Shown: positions 45,720 through 58,725 of the stretch, piece after piece
Layout: every line of letters begins with the position of its first letter
Numbering within the stretch: position 1 is the stretch's first letter
From: Brachionus rotundiformis
Taxonomy: Eukaryota > Rotifera > Eurotatoria > Ploima > Brachionidae
Assembly: GCA_016802295.1 (NCBI GenBank)
Contig: JAESIW010000199.1
Coordinates: 644,890 to 708,889 of the forward strand
DNA: 64,000 bases
Reading direction: 5' to 3'
Made by a program: the position numbers and the translations under genes
The notes under the pieces: model-generated
Told to the model about the DNA's origin: nothing
The model's database searches: none
The model's input: only the letters and a program-made list of their open reading frames with translations

Positions 45720-48102
45720 ATGGCAAATACTGCAGCTATAATAGTTGGAATTATTTGCGTCAGCCTAATTGGAATTGTGATTATAGCTGGCCTGGCAGCA
45801 GGCGTAACGCTTGCATTAATTTTTATAGACTTTTCATCTGAGAACACGGTTAATACAGGTAATACTAAAAAATAGCAAAAAATAAAAATAAAAATAAAAA
45901 TAAAAATAATTTCTTTATAAAACACATTTATTGGCAGTTGGTAATAGAAGTTTACATTTTCACACAGCTCCTGTGATAGCTTTAGCTATTAATAACAAAC
46001 AATTGGCTTCTGGGTCTATGAATGGAGAGTTATTTTTGTGGAATGAGACATCGTGGGAGCCCAGGCATCGTATAAAAATTGCTGGTAAAATAAACGGTCT
46101 TAAGTTTGTGGATAGCTTTTCTCTTGTGTCCATATCTTCGGATGATGGTCTCAGTTTTTGGGACACTGAGTCCGGAGTTGAAAAATTCGCCTACAAAAAC
46201 ATCAACTTTGGGACCATGAATTCTCTGCTGATTACTGATGAACGTGAAGTAATAATTAGCACTAGTATTGGATACGTACTTGTATTTGACAGGTTTGGAG
46301 AGAAAGAAAAAGAGTTTACAGTTTCAGGTCCTGTTTTATCTCTTCATAAAATTGCCAACGGAGACTTGCTAACCAATTTGAACACATCGGTTAGATATTT
46401 TAAAAATTCCGAATATTCATTTAAACGCATAGTAAATATCCGAACAGGAATGAACTCTTTGGAAGTAACAGAGCCAACTAGAGGAATTGGGGAAGCAATT
46501 GTTTACACTTTAAAAGCCTCTTTACTTATTCTGGATTCAAATGGAAACCTTGTTAAATCTATAACTAGCAGAGATGATGTTGTATTTTGGAAAATGTCTC
46601 AGATAGAAACCGGTCTTCTGGCAGCTGCAAGCTTGAATGAAGTATACTTTTTTAATCTGGCCACTAGTTTGGAAATAAATTCAATACGAAATATTCAAGC
46701 AGAAATAAAATCAATGATAGCCGACAGAAATACAATTATCATTGGAACAAGCAATAATATAATAAATTTTTATGAAAATACACATGTAGAAAACGATGCT
46801 GAACTGTCAGAGCCAAATATAACAACACTAAAGAGAGTTGTTGTAAAGGCTCATAATCAAAAAGTAACTAGTTTGGATAAAAGCACACAAGACTTGATTG
46901 TAAGTGGTTCTATGGACAATTCAGTTGCATTTATCAACAGTTTAAATGCTCAAATTGTGAAAAAACTTGAATTCAAAAGCTCAATAGTTTATGTTAAATT
47001 TGCCAATTCAACCAATGCATTAGTTGTTACTTCAAAAGGAAATATAAGCCGAATAAATTTGGACACATTTTCAATTGATAGATCAGTCAGTATCTCGCAG
47101 GATGTAACAAGTGCCGAGTTGATTGAAGAAAATATACTAGTCGGTTCTGTGACCGGACTCATACTGGTTTATGATAAAAATAATTTACTCAAGAAACAAG
47201 AATTTAAAGCAGCTTCTAAGCAAATTGATGTAATAGAAAATTTGAAAACTCAAATTTTTGCTAGTTCAAGTGAAAATGAACTAAGAATTTGGAATAGTGA
47301 CTTCACCTCATTTGGAGAAACCAAAGATGCTACTTCAAAATTGGTGGCTATTTTTAGATTATCTAACAAAAATCTGGTAACAATTGGTCAAGATGGTTTG
47401 ATAGTAGTCTGGGCTGATCCAAGTTTTCCCCGCATTTCAACTTCCAAACTATCAGGAGATAATAACTTAATAACATCTGCTTCGAAAGCAAATACTGGAA
47501 ATTTATACTTGGCAACTAAAAATTCAATAGTTGAATATGATTTGTTCAATAAGATCGAAGTAAGCACTGAAAATATTGGTGCGAGTGAAATTTGGATTTT
47601 AAACATCGAAAGACCTATTATAGGAACAGAAAATGGTTCGATTATATTACAAATAAATGAAAATATAACTACAACTACAGAACAAATACAACAAGATATT
47701 AGCTCAATAAAATCAAGTTGGATTTATACATCACAAGCTATGACTACTTTATTGACAAAAAACGAAAATACAAGTGAAAGTGATAACGATAAAACAAGTA
47801 CATTTACGGACAATTGGACAACGGAAAATGCAGAAGATACAAATAATACGAAGGGCGTTAAATCAACATCAGAAAATCAAGAGATAATAACAAGTAGCAA
47901 TATGAACACAATGAAAACAGAAAATGAGGAAAAGAGAACAAGTGAAACTGACAATAAAAATATGACGGAAAAAATCTACGAAAAAACAAGTGTAATAAAC
48001 AGTGAAATGACAAGGGAATATCAAGAACATAAGACGAGCGAAATAAGAGACACAGACAAGACAAGTGAAATAATGATAAAAAATATAACAGTAACAAACT
48101 AA
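45720..48102 (+). CDS. Signal-anchored WD40-like beta-propeller protein
   Basis: Two exons, 45720-45858 and 45938-48102 (phase 1), give 767 residues. Exon 1 encodes a membrane anchor at about residues 5-36 (IIVGIICVSLIGIVIIAGLA). This places the rest probably outside the cell or in the lumen, since the anchor is N-terminal and followed by an acidic, not basic, flank. The remainder has WD40-like blades: LASGSMNGELFLWN, SISSDDGLSFWD, IVSGSMDNSVAFIN, IFASSSENELRIWN and IGQDGLIVVWAD, with about 12-14 degenerate blades in all. The last 150 residues are a Thr/Ser/Glu/Asn-rich stalk-like tail with repeated TSE units. The intron contains (AAAATA)n. WD40 repeats are normally intracellular, so the anchor is odd. 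Function unknown. Confidence 0.8.
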
Positions 48103-48206
48103 ATCAGAAAACAATGAAAAAAAAATAAAAAAATTAAAAAAAATTTATTTGTAAAAAAAAATTAAAAAAAGTAAAATAAAAAAAAAATTTTTAAATTATT
48201 ATTAAT

Positions 48207-48997
48207 AAATTCTGAGAACTTTGGCTTTTAAAGTGCAGGAAAACTCTAAAAATTGACAGAGTAATTGCACTTTGAAATTTAAAATTTTTAATTAATTTAA
48301 AATGAATGGTCACGTTCAGGACCTTATTTCTCTATGGTCCTTTGGCCTACCGAGGTCCCCGAGTACTCAAAAGCAAGCTTAGTAAATGCTCTTTAACATA
48401 GTACTTGGAGGTTGTGGTCACTCGAAAGGATCATAGAAAATTTTGACTTTGAAAATGTCCAAAAAACGCGTTTTTTTCGATATTTCAAAGCTAAATTTTT
48501 AACTCAATACTTAACATATCAAGACAAAATTTTAGTCACTTATAAAGCACTAAATTCTGAGAACTTTGGCTTTTAAAGTGCAGGAAAACTCTAAAAATTG
48601 ACAGAGTAATTGCACTTTGAAATTTAAAATTTTTAAATAATTTTAAATGAATGGTCACGTTCAGGACCTTATTTCTCTATGATCCTTTGGCCTACCGAGG
48701 TCCCCGAGTACTCAAAAGCAAGCTTAGTAAATGCTCTTTAACATAGTACTTGGAGGTTGTGGTCACTCGAAAGGATCATAGAAAATTTTGACTTTGAAAA
48801 TGTCCAAAAAACGCGTTTTTTTCGATATTTCAAAGCTAAATTTCTAACTCAATACTTAACATATCAAGACAAAATTTTAGTCACTTATAAAGCACTAAAT
48901 TCTGAGAACTTTGGCTTTTAAAGTGCAGGAAAACTCTAAAAATTGACAGAGTAATTGCACTTTGAAATTTAAAATTTTTAAATAATTTTAAATGAAT
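48207..48997. repeat. 345-bp tandem satellite, about 2.3 units
   Basis: Monomers start AAATTCTGAGAACTTTGGC at 48207, 48552 and 48897 (exact 345-base period) with over 97% identity. Each has an inverted repeat AAAGTGCA / TGCACTTT enclosing CTCT / AGAG, able to form a hairpin. Related sequence occurs inverted at 52.2 kb and diverged at 58.3 kb. Confidence 0.95.
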
Positions 48998-49233
48998 AAA
49001 TGAAAAGCAACACATTTAATATAAATAGTTATGTAATTTTAAAAAAAATGGTTAAAAAAAAATGAACATTCTTTTATTGTTTAAATTTTTGATTAGATAC
49101 TCATTCATCCAAACAATTACAACTATATTCAAATGCTTCATATTCTTTAATGTAATTAATTTAAAGCGAGTATAAAATAGAATTGGAATAATTTCTTCTA
49201 AACAAAATTTTAATCATCATTTATTTGAAAAAA

Positions 49234-52025
49234 ATGTTTCCATTTTCCCAAAACCAAACATTGCCATACGCATCATTTAGTTGCTCATTTATACCATCAT
49301 TTTATCAACATTTCGGTTACTACTATTCTTTTCAACAGCCATTTACGTACCACTATTCAGCTGAAGATATTCAATCAGCAAGCCATCAAATAGCCCAATC
49401 CAGATCTGCTGAATCCTTAATTAACTTTAAAAATTTTAATTTTAAAAATCAAGTGCGAAAAGTTCATGACGGAAAATTTTTCAGTCTTGTATCAAATTTA
49501 AATACTGCTAATCATTTGATATCTTATAATGATGAAAGAAATCGTACTGTTTATGATATATTTAGAAATTCTTATAAAACATTTGGTAATAAGAATTTTT
49601 TGGGCTGGAAACCTGCATCACAGCAATCGTTTAATTGGATGACTTACTCTGATGCAAGCGTCAAAGTTAAGCAAGTTGGCAGTGCTTTGATTAAATTGGG
49701 TTTGAGACGAGGTGGATTTATTGGAATATTTGCCAAAAATCGACCTGAATGGGTTCTTGCTGATTTAGCATGTGTTTCTTATTCATTTACAAGCATTCCT
49801 TTGTATGAAACATTCGGCCCAGAAGCAATTCCATTTATTCTCGAGCAAAGTAAATAAAAATTAATTTTGAATTTTTATTTTAAGCTTGATTTTTTCGTTT
49901 AAGCTGAAATGAAAATTGTTTTTTGTGAAGATTCAACAAAAGCTGCTCTTTTGTTAAATTCAAAATCAAAAAAATTAAAAATTTTAGTTGTTTATGAGAA
50001 GCAGATTGATTCCGAAGTAAAAAAATTGGCCCAAAAAGCCAATGTTACTATTTTAACCTTTGATCATCTGAGAAATATTGGAAAATCCAATTTGGTTGAT
50101 GCCATTCCTCCAAAGCCTGAGGACATTTACACCATCTGCTATACAAGTGGAACTACCGGCTTGCCTAAAGGAGCTATACTTACCCATGCAAATATGGTGT
50201 CTACTTTGACTTCTGCATCTTTACTTTTTAAAGTAATCAAACCATTTAATTATTTGTAATTAAATGTAAATAATTTTGGAACAGATTGGAAATTTTTTTA
50301 TTTTGATATGTAATAGATAATACAAAGCGTCTCATATCTTAGGTGAACAATTAATTTACTGGAGTTGAACGCTGGTCGCCTAATTATTTTACTGTTCATT
50401 CAATTTCAATTACCTGATTTTAGCTACAGAAATTAAAAATTATTAGACTTATTTGGTGTCATAACTAAGGAATAAGATTTTTAATTATTAAACAAATTTT
50501 GAAATTGCTATTATAATCACCTAACTCCAATGAATTAATTTTTCACAACCAAACAATTCAATATTTTTATTCAAGTCCCTATTGAGCCCTTAACAGACTT
50601 GTTTTTAACTTAAGTCAAAGTCACAAAAATTTAAAAAATTCGTTCATTTTCCTGATTAAATTTCATAAAATTTGTCTAAAAATTTTACAGATATTTTATT
50701 CAGAAGTTCAAAGACTAAAATTCTAAATTTTTCAAATAAAAATGTATTTTTTATAAAAAAAAAAGCTAAAATTTAATTTTAAAAAAGAAAAAAGCAAAAA
50801 TGGTTCCTGGCGAAGAAACTTACTTGTCCTATTTGCCATTGGCTCACATGATGGAGCGCATTGCTCATGTATAATAACATTTGAATTAAAATTAAAAAAA
50901 ATTTAATTCTTTTACAAGGTGTTTATGATTTCATTAGCTGGCTCAATAGGATTTTTCAAAGGTGACATTGCCGAATTGCCAAACTATCTTCAAGAAATTA
51001 AACCAACATTTTTTCTCACTGTTCCCAGACTTTTGAATAAATTTAAAGCTCAAATTGAATTTACGTCAAAACAATTGCCAATCGAAAAGCAAATGATGTT
51101 CAAAAAAGCTTTTGTGCAAAAAAAAATTGAAATAGAAAAAGGCCTATTTAATTTTAATAGTCCATTAGATGCTGCATTTGCTCAAATAAGGAATTTATTC
51201 GGTGGCAAAGTCAAATTAATGGTAACTGGCTCTGCACCTATTTCATCTGAAGTATTTGAATTCTTTAAAGTAGTTCTTGGTTGTTACGTTGTTGAGGGTT
51301 ATGGTGCGACAGAAACATGCGGTGCAGTTTCAGCTCATGTTCCAGGTGATACAACAATTGGTCATGTTGGATCACCACTGGTTAATTGTCGAATAAAACT
51401 AATCGATGTGCCTGAAATGGGTCTTGTTGCAGAACGTGACAATAAAGGTGAAGTACTTGTGAAAGGGTCTAACATTTTTAAAGGCTATTACAAAGATCCA
51501 GTCAGGACTAAAGAGGCTTTGGACAAAGATGGTTGGTATCACACCGGAGACATTGGTTCAATAAACCAAAATGGCTGTTTGAAAATAGTCGATAGAGTGA
51601 AAAATTTTTTCAAACTTCAACAAGGTGAATACATCGCACCTGAAAAAATCGAAGCTGCTTATTTGACATGCGATCTAATAGCCCAAATTTATGTACATGG
51701 AAATAGTCTCAAGAGTAGCTTAGTTGGTATAGTGGTACCAAATGAAACTGCTGTTTTTGCTTGGGCTAAGCAAAAAGGCTTTGAATTAAATCTTAGAAAT
51801 TTAAGTCAAAATCAAATGCTTAAAAGTGATATTTTAAATTGTATGGAATCGGCTGCCATAGCCAAAGGATTAAAGGGTTTTGAAAAAGTTAAAGATATTT
51901 TTATCTATTCTGAATCGTTTAGTATTCAAAATGGGTTGTTAACACCGACATTCAAAACAAAACGTACTGAGCTAAAGAAATTTTTTGCCAATCAAATCAC
52001 TCAAATGTACAAGAATTTAGATTAA
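49234..52025 (+). CDS. Long-chain fatty-acid-CoA ligase (ACSL family)
   Basis: Four exons, 49234-49849, 49904-50232, 50788-50868 and 50919-52025, give 710 residues, the usual ACSL size. The enzyme makes acyl-CoA from long-chain fatty acid, ATP and CoA at ER, mitochondrial or peroxisomal membranes. The AMP-binding P-loop YTSGTTGLPKG is at about residues 285-295. YLPLAHMMERI, EGYGATETCGAVS and GWYHTGDIG follow, then the fatty-acyl-CoA synthetase signature ending DRVKNFFKLQQGEYIAPEKIE. Small exon 3 (27 codons) is required to supply the YLPLAH motif, and is too short to show as a stand-alone ORF. Intron 2 is 555 bases, much longer than the others. The N-terminal 60 residues are aromatic-rich and unlike other ACSLs. 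ACSL1/5/6 subgroup is most likely. Confidence 0.93.
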
Positions 52026-52177
52026 AAAAAATTAAAATCTTTATATTTAAATTTTGTTTTAATCAAGTAAATTAATAAAGGTTTTTTATAAGAATTAATA
52101 TTTGAAATATTTAATTATTGATTTTAAAATCAGACAAAAATTTCTATTTTTTTTTAATTTTAATATTAATTTAACAG

Positions 52178-52475
52178 CTTTATAAACGACTAAAATTTTA
52201 TCCTGATATGCTAAGGATTGAGTTAAAAATTTACTTTTAAAAAATCGAAAAAAACGCATTTTTTGAACATTTTCAAAGTCAACCTCCAAGTACTATGTTA
52301 AAGAGCATTTACTGAGCTTGCCTTTGAGTACTCGGGGTCCTCAGTAGGCCAAAGGAACATAGAGAAATTAGGTCCTGAACGTGACCATTCATTTAAAATA
52401 ATTTTAAATTTCAAAGTGAAATTACTCTGTCAATTTTTAGAGTTTTCAGAATTTAGTGCTTTATTAGCGACTAAA
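52178..52475. repeat. Inverted, diverged unit of the 345-bp satellite
   Basis: Reverse complement matches the 48.2-kb monomer (for example CATTCATTTAAAATAATTTT and CCTCCAAGTACTATGTTAAA) with a deletion of about 35 bases around TGGTCACTCGAAAGG. With the satellite at 48.2 kb it flanks the ACSL gene in opposite orientations. Confidence 0.88.
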
Positions 52476-53442
52476 AAGAGAAAATTGTTTTAATTTTATT
52501 TTTATGAATATAGTTAATGTGCATAAAACTGTCAATAATTGAAAAATGAAATACTTTTTATTCACAAAGCATAAATGTATACTTTATATAAAAATACTAT
52601 ATAAGATGATTGTTTTAAATATACTTCATAAAAAAATTATTCACTAGATAATAAGTTAAGGTGTTATAAGACACATTTATAGAGATAAAATTAAAATTCA
52701 AGATAATTTTATTAATTAACTAGATATAATTGAATAGTTACTCAATATTTTATTCGATTAATAAATTAATTTATTAAACTCGATTAAAAATAGATTATAA
52801 ATTCACTTCTAAGATTTGAGAATTCCTGCTGATGTAAAAACAACTCAACCCAAACCTGCTCGTGGTAGACCAGAAAAAATTGCCAACGGTTTTTTTATCA
52901 GTGGTCTATTACTTGAACTAGAATGTGAATTGTTCAGAAGTGTTAGATAAATGATGAACAATTTCAATGCTTGCAATTTAAATGCAAAAAACATTCAACA
53001 TCAGAATACGGGCTTGAGGCAGTGCATTGCAAGTCGAGACTGGATGTCTCACTGTTTTTATTTAAACAAAATTTAAATTTAATATTTTTGTCTGTATAAA
53101 AATTGACACTTCACAAGGATTATTTTTAAAAAAATTAGTTTTAATTTTACTTGTTCAATTATATTTCGACTATTAATAATCTTAAAAATCAAAACGATAA
53201 TTACGAAAGTAAAAAGTAATTGAATTTATCTTATTCTAAGCCAGTTTGTGTGATTTTTATCTTTGTAATTATTTAAAAAATAAATAGAAATTTATAAATA
53301 TGTGAATGCTCATCTTAGTTTAAATTTGATTTTTTTAAATTAACTCTTAAACAAATCAAACTAATTTATTTATATTTTATAATTGCTTTTTATTCATTTA
53401 TTATTCAAATGAAAATTAAGTAAAAAATTAAAGTTAATAAAA
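52476..53442. other. Intergenic AT-rich stretch
   Basis: A short island at 52815-53050 has more even base composition (AAACCTGCTCGTGGTAGACC) but no frame worth calling. Nothing else recognised. Confidence 0.45.
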
Positions 53443-54111
53443 TTAATTGCAGCTTTGATCTGCTTTATAAAAACCATTAGTATCGACACCATTGTCCGAT
53501 AATAGCTTTTTTAGCTCTGCAGTGGTTTCTTCACTTAGACTTTGTGTGCGAGAGAGAAGCCAAGTGGCATCAAATTTGATAAATCCCAGGTATATTCTGC
53601 ATGAATAGACTAGAGCGTAGTTATCATAGTCTGTTTTCCAAATGTGATAATTTCCTTCACTATTTAAGTTAAACAATCTGTTGACGTTGAGACTAACAAT
53701 CAATTTATTTGGTTCGTTTGGATTTGGAACATAGCCTTCTCCATTTACTATTCTTAGCTCACCAGAGTTTCTAATAAAATAATTAAAAAAAAACAAATCC
53801 CTCTTTAGATAATCACCTATTGATTGCTGTATTTTTGACCGAAATTCGGTTGTTTTCCTCAACGGCATACTCAGCATACCCGCATTTATATTCTTGGCTA
53901 AAAATGCTTTCAATATCATACCATCTTCCAGCATACTGAATCAAATGGAAAATATTTATTGTGATTGTTTAAAAATTTGAACAATTACTCGATTCAATTC
54001 AAAGTCTGGTATGACTGGGCTGGTCGGACATCTCGTCCCAAACCAAACTCTGGCACTCGTGTTAGACACAAGCGCCACCGAAATAATTGAGAGCATTAGC
54101 AAAAAATTCAT
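53443..54111 (-). CDS. Secreted lipocalin, apolipoprotein D-like (1)
   Basis: Three exons, 54111-53989, 53935-53817 and 53770-53443, give 189 residues. Lipocalins carry small hydrophobic ligands in an eight-stranded barrel. Residues 1-20 form a signal peptide (NFLLMLSIISVALVSNTSA). The lipocalin hallmark GxW follows in LNRYAGRWYDIESIF, split by intron 1. The middle has EENNRISVKN. Strand motifs GNYHIWKTDYDNYALVYSC and FDATWLLSRTQSL match the TDY..Y.....C and W.LSR motifs of apolipoprotein D. The C-terminal helix and KADQSCN complete the fold; cysteines allow the usual disulphides. The true frame of exon 2 differs from its longest ORF, so the splice reconstruction matters. Tandem paralogue at 56.8 kb has exons of identical length. 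Confidence 0.93.
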
Positions 54112-56846
54112 TTTTCATAAATATTAAAAAATATAAAAAAATTCTTCTTATTTAATATAGATTTGTATGAGTTCTTTTTTTTTTTTGTTGCATAAGTGAA
54201 GTTATTTTGAAATGTCAAACAAATAGGTATTAAAAAATCATTTTTTTTATTATTTTTCTATAGCAGACATTAAACAAATTCAAATTAAATCCTGATTTTA
54301 ATAAAATATTTAGCTAAATTTAAACATTGATCTCAGGATCATAAAAATTATTTGGCTTTAAAGCATTTTTGCCTTTGGTTAAACAAAATTTAAGATATAC
54401 TCTAGATGAAAAATTAAAATAGTTAGAATTTTTTCATTACCTATCTTTGCTTGAATTATTTAAAAATACATCACCTGTACATAAAAAAAACCATTAAAAT
54501 GTCAGCAATTTAAAGTGAAGCTTGTTAAATGAAAATTAAAAAAACAATATCTTAGACTCACATTAGTAGATTTCTTTTTTCTTTTCTACATAATATTATT
54601 CAGGAAATTTTCTTTTTTGATCAATGTTAAAAATAGATTTTTATTCATTTATGTAATTTAATGAATATTTTACATTTATTTTAAATGAAGCTTTTTACGA
54701 GGGTTTAAACCAAGGCTTTAGGCTCTCGAAAGAACCCTGCGGTTTTGCCCTCAATTATATATTTAATAAAACAAAAAATTTAATTTGTCACTTTTTTATT
54801 TTATCTAAAAAAAACTTAACAAAACAATTAAATTTTTAAACATTAGTTGACTACATCGCAAGATCATGGACAGAGACTGATGCATTGATTGTCTACCAAA
54901 GCCACAAAATATCCATTTAAGTTTTCAATTGGGTGCGATTTTTTTTGTTTAATGGAACTATAAGTGCTAAAACTTATATAAATTATTTTTTATTAAATAA
55001 CTCAAAGTTTATGACAAGAAAATGTGATTTTGAAATTTTTTAATTTTCTATCACTTTAATGAAATTTTTGTTAATTAAAATTTCTAAAACTCAAATATTT
55101 ATCTATTTTCTCATTTAAAAGCTTAGTCTCTTTTCTTTACTATATTTTTTTTTATTTTTTTATTTTGATCTTTTACGGTAAAAAAGTAATAATAGTGTAT
55201 TATCATACAGTTAATAACCAGGACTGTTCAAGTTTATTTACAGCCTCGTGATGCAAAAACTTGGCAAAAACTTTATTCAGTTTAAACTTGAGCCAAATCT
55301 TTCTTTAATTTCACAAATTTAAATTAAAATTTCCAGAAAAAAAAATTGACTGGTGCAAAATTTTTCAACTCAGATAAAGCCTTTGATAAGAAATGTCACA
55401 ATGGGATCTTTGAAAGCTAAAATCACTCGGTAAAAGAAGCCTCTTTAAGTTGAATAAAAATTCTTTAAACAAGCTATCAAAATTCTTTAATGCGGATCAT
55501 CTTCTAAACCAAAGACCTTTGTATTCGGTTTACCAACAGATGATCAAAAATGGTTGATAATGTTTTCCTATGATTTTGGGCAGCGAAGAAATTACCACAG
55601 CAAGTGATCTTTAAAATTAAAAATTCCAAACCAAGAAAAATCCAACCAAGCCATATTTTAAATTCCGACATTGGAACATTTGGAACAAAAAACAAAAAAA
55701 ATGCCAAAAATGCCAAAGCTTAAGTTCACAAATAGCAAAACATGTTCCGTGAATTTTAGCACTTGGTACATCCTTTTTACCACCAATATTATGATTCTGC
55801 TAAATTCAGAACTGAGTGAATTTCAGTACAGAAGCAAAAACAAAATATCAAAAATTCTAAAGCTAAAGTTCTGAGAGAGCAAAGCATGCTCTGTAAGTAG
55901 AAACACCTGGTACACCTTCTGTAGCATCACATAAAATAAAAATAAATCAAAAATGATGAAAATAAAATTTTTATTAATAAAAAATTTAAAAAATAAAATT
56001 TTTACCAAGTTATGAAAAAGATATGTAGCCATCTTTGAACTCACTGACGCATTGAACTTATTTAAAATAAGATCAACAGAAACTTATGTAAATATGCCTA
56101 AAAAAGGTCTTCAATAGCCTTAGGATATTAACAATCTTTAGATAGATATCAATTTTATTAAGTAATTAAGAGTCTTAGTCTAAACAACACACTATAAAAA
56201 ATAGCTAGCGAAAAAGTGTTAAAGGTGTGTGTACTTTTAAAATTTATTATCCAAGATGATAAATTCTATATTAAATAGAAAAGTATTACAATGATTCCTC
56301 CTAAAAAAGACATGAGTAAAAGATAATTGATATGGGTCACAATCGATATTTAAGAGATCATTTGGATAGGGACCAGATTCAGAAATATCGCAATGATAGA
56401 TACGCTGAGAAGCATTTTTATAACCTTCTCTCTGTATACTTCTTACATTTTGGAGATATTGCTGAAATAAATGTGAGCATCATCGCATTGTAAGTTATAA
56501 CTCTACAAATATATTTGGCATTAATTTATGGCCATGATTTATTTTTATATTTTGTCATTTAAATAAATATTTTCGTCACTAAAATTAGTATTTTTTTTTT
56601 TGTAATATTTATTTTATCAGTGAAAAATTATTAAAAAGTCATCTCGATATATAAATTTGTCAGTAGTTTAGTTTTTTTGTCAGAATAATTAGTTTTTTAT
56701 AGTCAGCTGAAACAAATTAAATTAGTCACCACTTTTAGTTGTTCATCTAAAAAAAATTTAAATATAAGCCTTAATTTATTTTATTTTTTTAAGTTTTCTA
56801 AATAAAAAAATCATATCTAAAAATAGTAATTAAATAATTGTAATAA
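54112..56846. other. Intergenic stretch between the two lipocalins
   Basis: No gene-like ORF. A weak internal duplication lies at about 55705-55921 (AAAAATGCCAAAGCTTAAGTT against AAAAATTCTAAAGCTAAAGTT, spacing about 146 bases). Islands near 54690-54750 and 56330-56470 are more GC-rich but show no frame. Confidence 0.45.
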
Positions 56847-57532
56847 CTAGTTATTGCAGCTTTGGTCTGCTTTATCAAAATCATTTATATCAACACCGTT
56901 GTCTAACAGAAGCTTTTTGAGCTCTGCAGTGGTTTCTTCACTCAGACTTTGGGTGCGAGAAAGAAGCCAAGTGGCGTCAAACTTGATAAATCCCAGGTAT
57001 ATTTTGCATGAATAGACTAGAGCGTAGTTATCATAGTCTGTTTTCCAAATGTGATAATTTCCTTCACTATTAAAATTAAACAATTTTTTGATATTTAGAC
57101 TAACAATCAATTTATTTGGTTCGTTTGGATCTGGAACGTAGGCTTCTCCATTTACAATTCTTACCTCACCAGTATTGCTAAAAAAAAATTTTTATTAAAT
57201 TTTAATAAAAAAATCTCTAATTTTTTAAAATAATCACATATTGATTCCTGTATTTTTGACCGAAATTCGGTTGTTTTCCTCGACGGCATATTCAGCAAAC
57301 CCGCATTTATATTTTCGGCTAAAGATTCTTTCAATTTCATACCATTTTCCAGCATACTGAATTAAAGCAAAAATATTGTTGCATTTTATTTAAATTTCTG
57401 ATATTTTACTCGATTCAAGTCAAAGTCTTTTATGAGTGGACTTGTTGGACAGTTTGTTCCAAATCCAATCCTTGCATGTGTACTGGAAACAATTGCAAAT
57501 ATAATAACAAGAAATATAAATAAAATATTCAT
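56847..57532 (-). CDS. Secreted lipocalin, apolipoprotein D-like (2)
   Basis: Three exons, 57532-57410, 57356-57238 and 57177-56847, give 190 residues. Exons 1 and 2 (123 and 119 bases) are the same length as in the 53.4-kb gene, showing a simple tandem duplication. Signal peptide MNILFIFLVIIFAIVSSTHA, then LNRYAGKWYEIERIF with the GxW motif. GNYHIWKTDYDNYALVYSC and WLLSRTQSL are unchanged. The third exon is over 85% identical to its paralogue, while the first is more diverged. Both copies look functional. Confidence 0.93.
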
Positions 57533-58284
57533 TTTATTTGGCTAAAAATCAAAATGAAAAAATAATCTTTTTATAAACTAGACTTTAATGAGTTTTCTAA
57601 TTGCCTTAAAAAACTATTTGGAAATGTTTTTAAAGAACAATTGAAATAAAATCTTGTTAATTTGGTAGATTAGATTTCAATTATCATGCCCAAAATTTTT
57701 ATTATTAATATTCTAGTTGTTTAATTATAAAATAAAATATAAAGTTAATTTTTGATAAAACAAACTTTGCTTAGCCTTAGCTAATGTTTAGACAGACATT
57801 CACAGAGATTAGAATTAATTAAAAATTTAATGTTTTAGTTATTTAAAAAGTTAAATTTTGAAACCCATTCAAGATATGCACAGTTTAACACTGAAATACA
57901 ATAGTGTGGTGTGTCAAGCTATTTATTAGTATTTAACGCTCTGAAGAATTTGTTAATAGTTATTAGCTTATTTTAAGATAAGATTCTTTTCAATTAATTT
58001 TTTTAATTACAATAATTGAAATATGATCTCAAAACAAGGTTTAATATATTAATTTTTATTAGATCTTGCTTCCTTCTCTCGTTATGTATCTGAGTAAAGA
58101 AAATAAAATTATCTAATTTAAAAATATTAATACTAAGAAAAACGATTCTCCTAAAAGAGACTGACTCTTTCGGTCTTGTAATTTTTTTTTTATTTCCTTT
58201 TTTTAACCATTAAACTATTAATATTGTTCAAACAAATTAAGCTCTGAAAAAATGTAAAATTTATTGCATATTTTTATTAAATAT
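57533..58284. other. Intergenic AT-rich stretch
   Basis: Upstream region of lipocalin 2; no ORF or repeat recognised. Confidence 0.5.
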
Positions 58285-58725
58285 TTTTTCAAAGGCAAGC
58301 TTTTAAGCTGCTCTTTAACATATTCTTTGGAAATTGTAGTCACCCAACAGTATCATAGAAATTTCGAAAAGTCTAAAAAACACGCTTTTTGTGATTTTTC
58401 CAGATTAAATTTTTACCTAAATCCTAAAGATACCAAGACAAAATTTTAAATCACTCGAAAAGAATTTTTACTTGACTTTGGCTTTTGAAGTGCAGAGAAA
58501 TTCTAAGAATTGACAGGGTAATTTGAAAATTTGAATTCATTAAAATTTTCCAATTTAATGATCACATTTGTGACCTCAATTCTCTATGATCTTTTTGACA
58601 AGAGAGATCCATAAGTACTTAAAGTCAAGCTTAAAAGTTGCTCTTTGACATTCTCTATTTAGGTTGTAGTCACCCTACAAAATCATAGAAAATTTTCACT
58701 TCGAATAAATTCAAAAACCGTTTTC
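58285..58725. repeat. Diverged tandem pair of the satellite family
   Basis: Two blocks, each with GCTCTTTAACAT or GCTCTTTGACAT followed by GTTGTAGTCACCC and ATCATAGAAA, spaced about 330 bases. They align with the 345-bp satellite at 48.2 kb (same order of motifs, about 70% identity). An older array. Confidence 0.75.

Noticed and set aside
47858..48114. Ser/Phe/Leu/Cys-rich minus ORFs
   Set aside because: Antisense of the TSE-rich tail of the propeller protein.
53776..53934. Lipocalin ORF start at MLEDGMILKAF
   Set aside because: This frame lacks the lipocalin GxW motif; the correct exon 2 frame gives YAGRWYDIES and splices to both neighbours.
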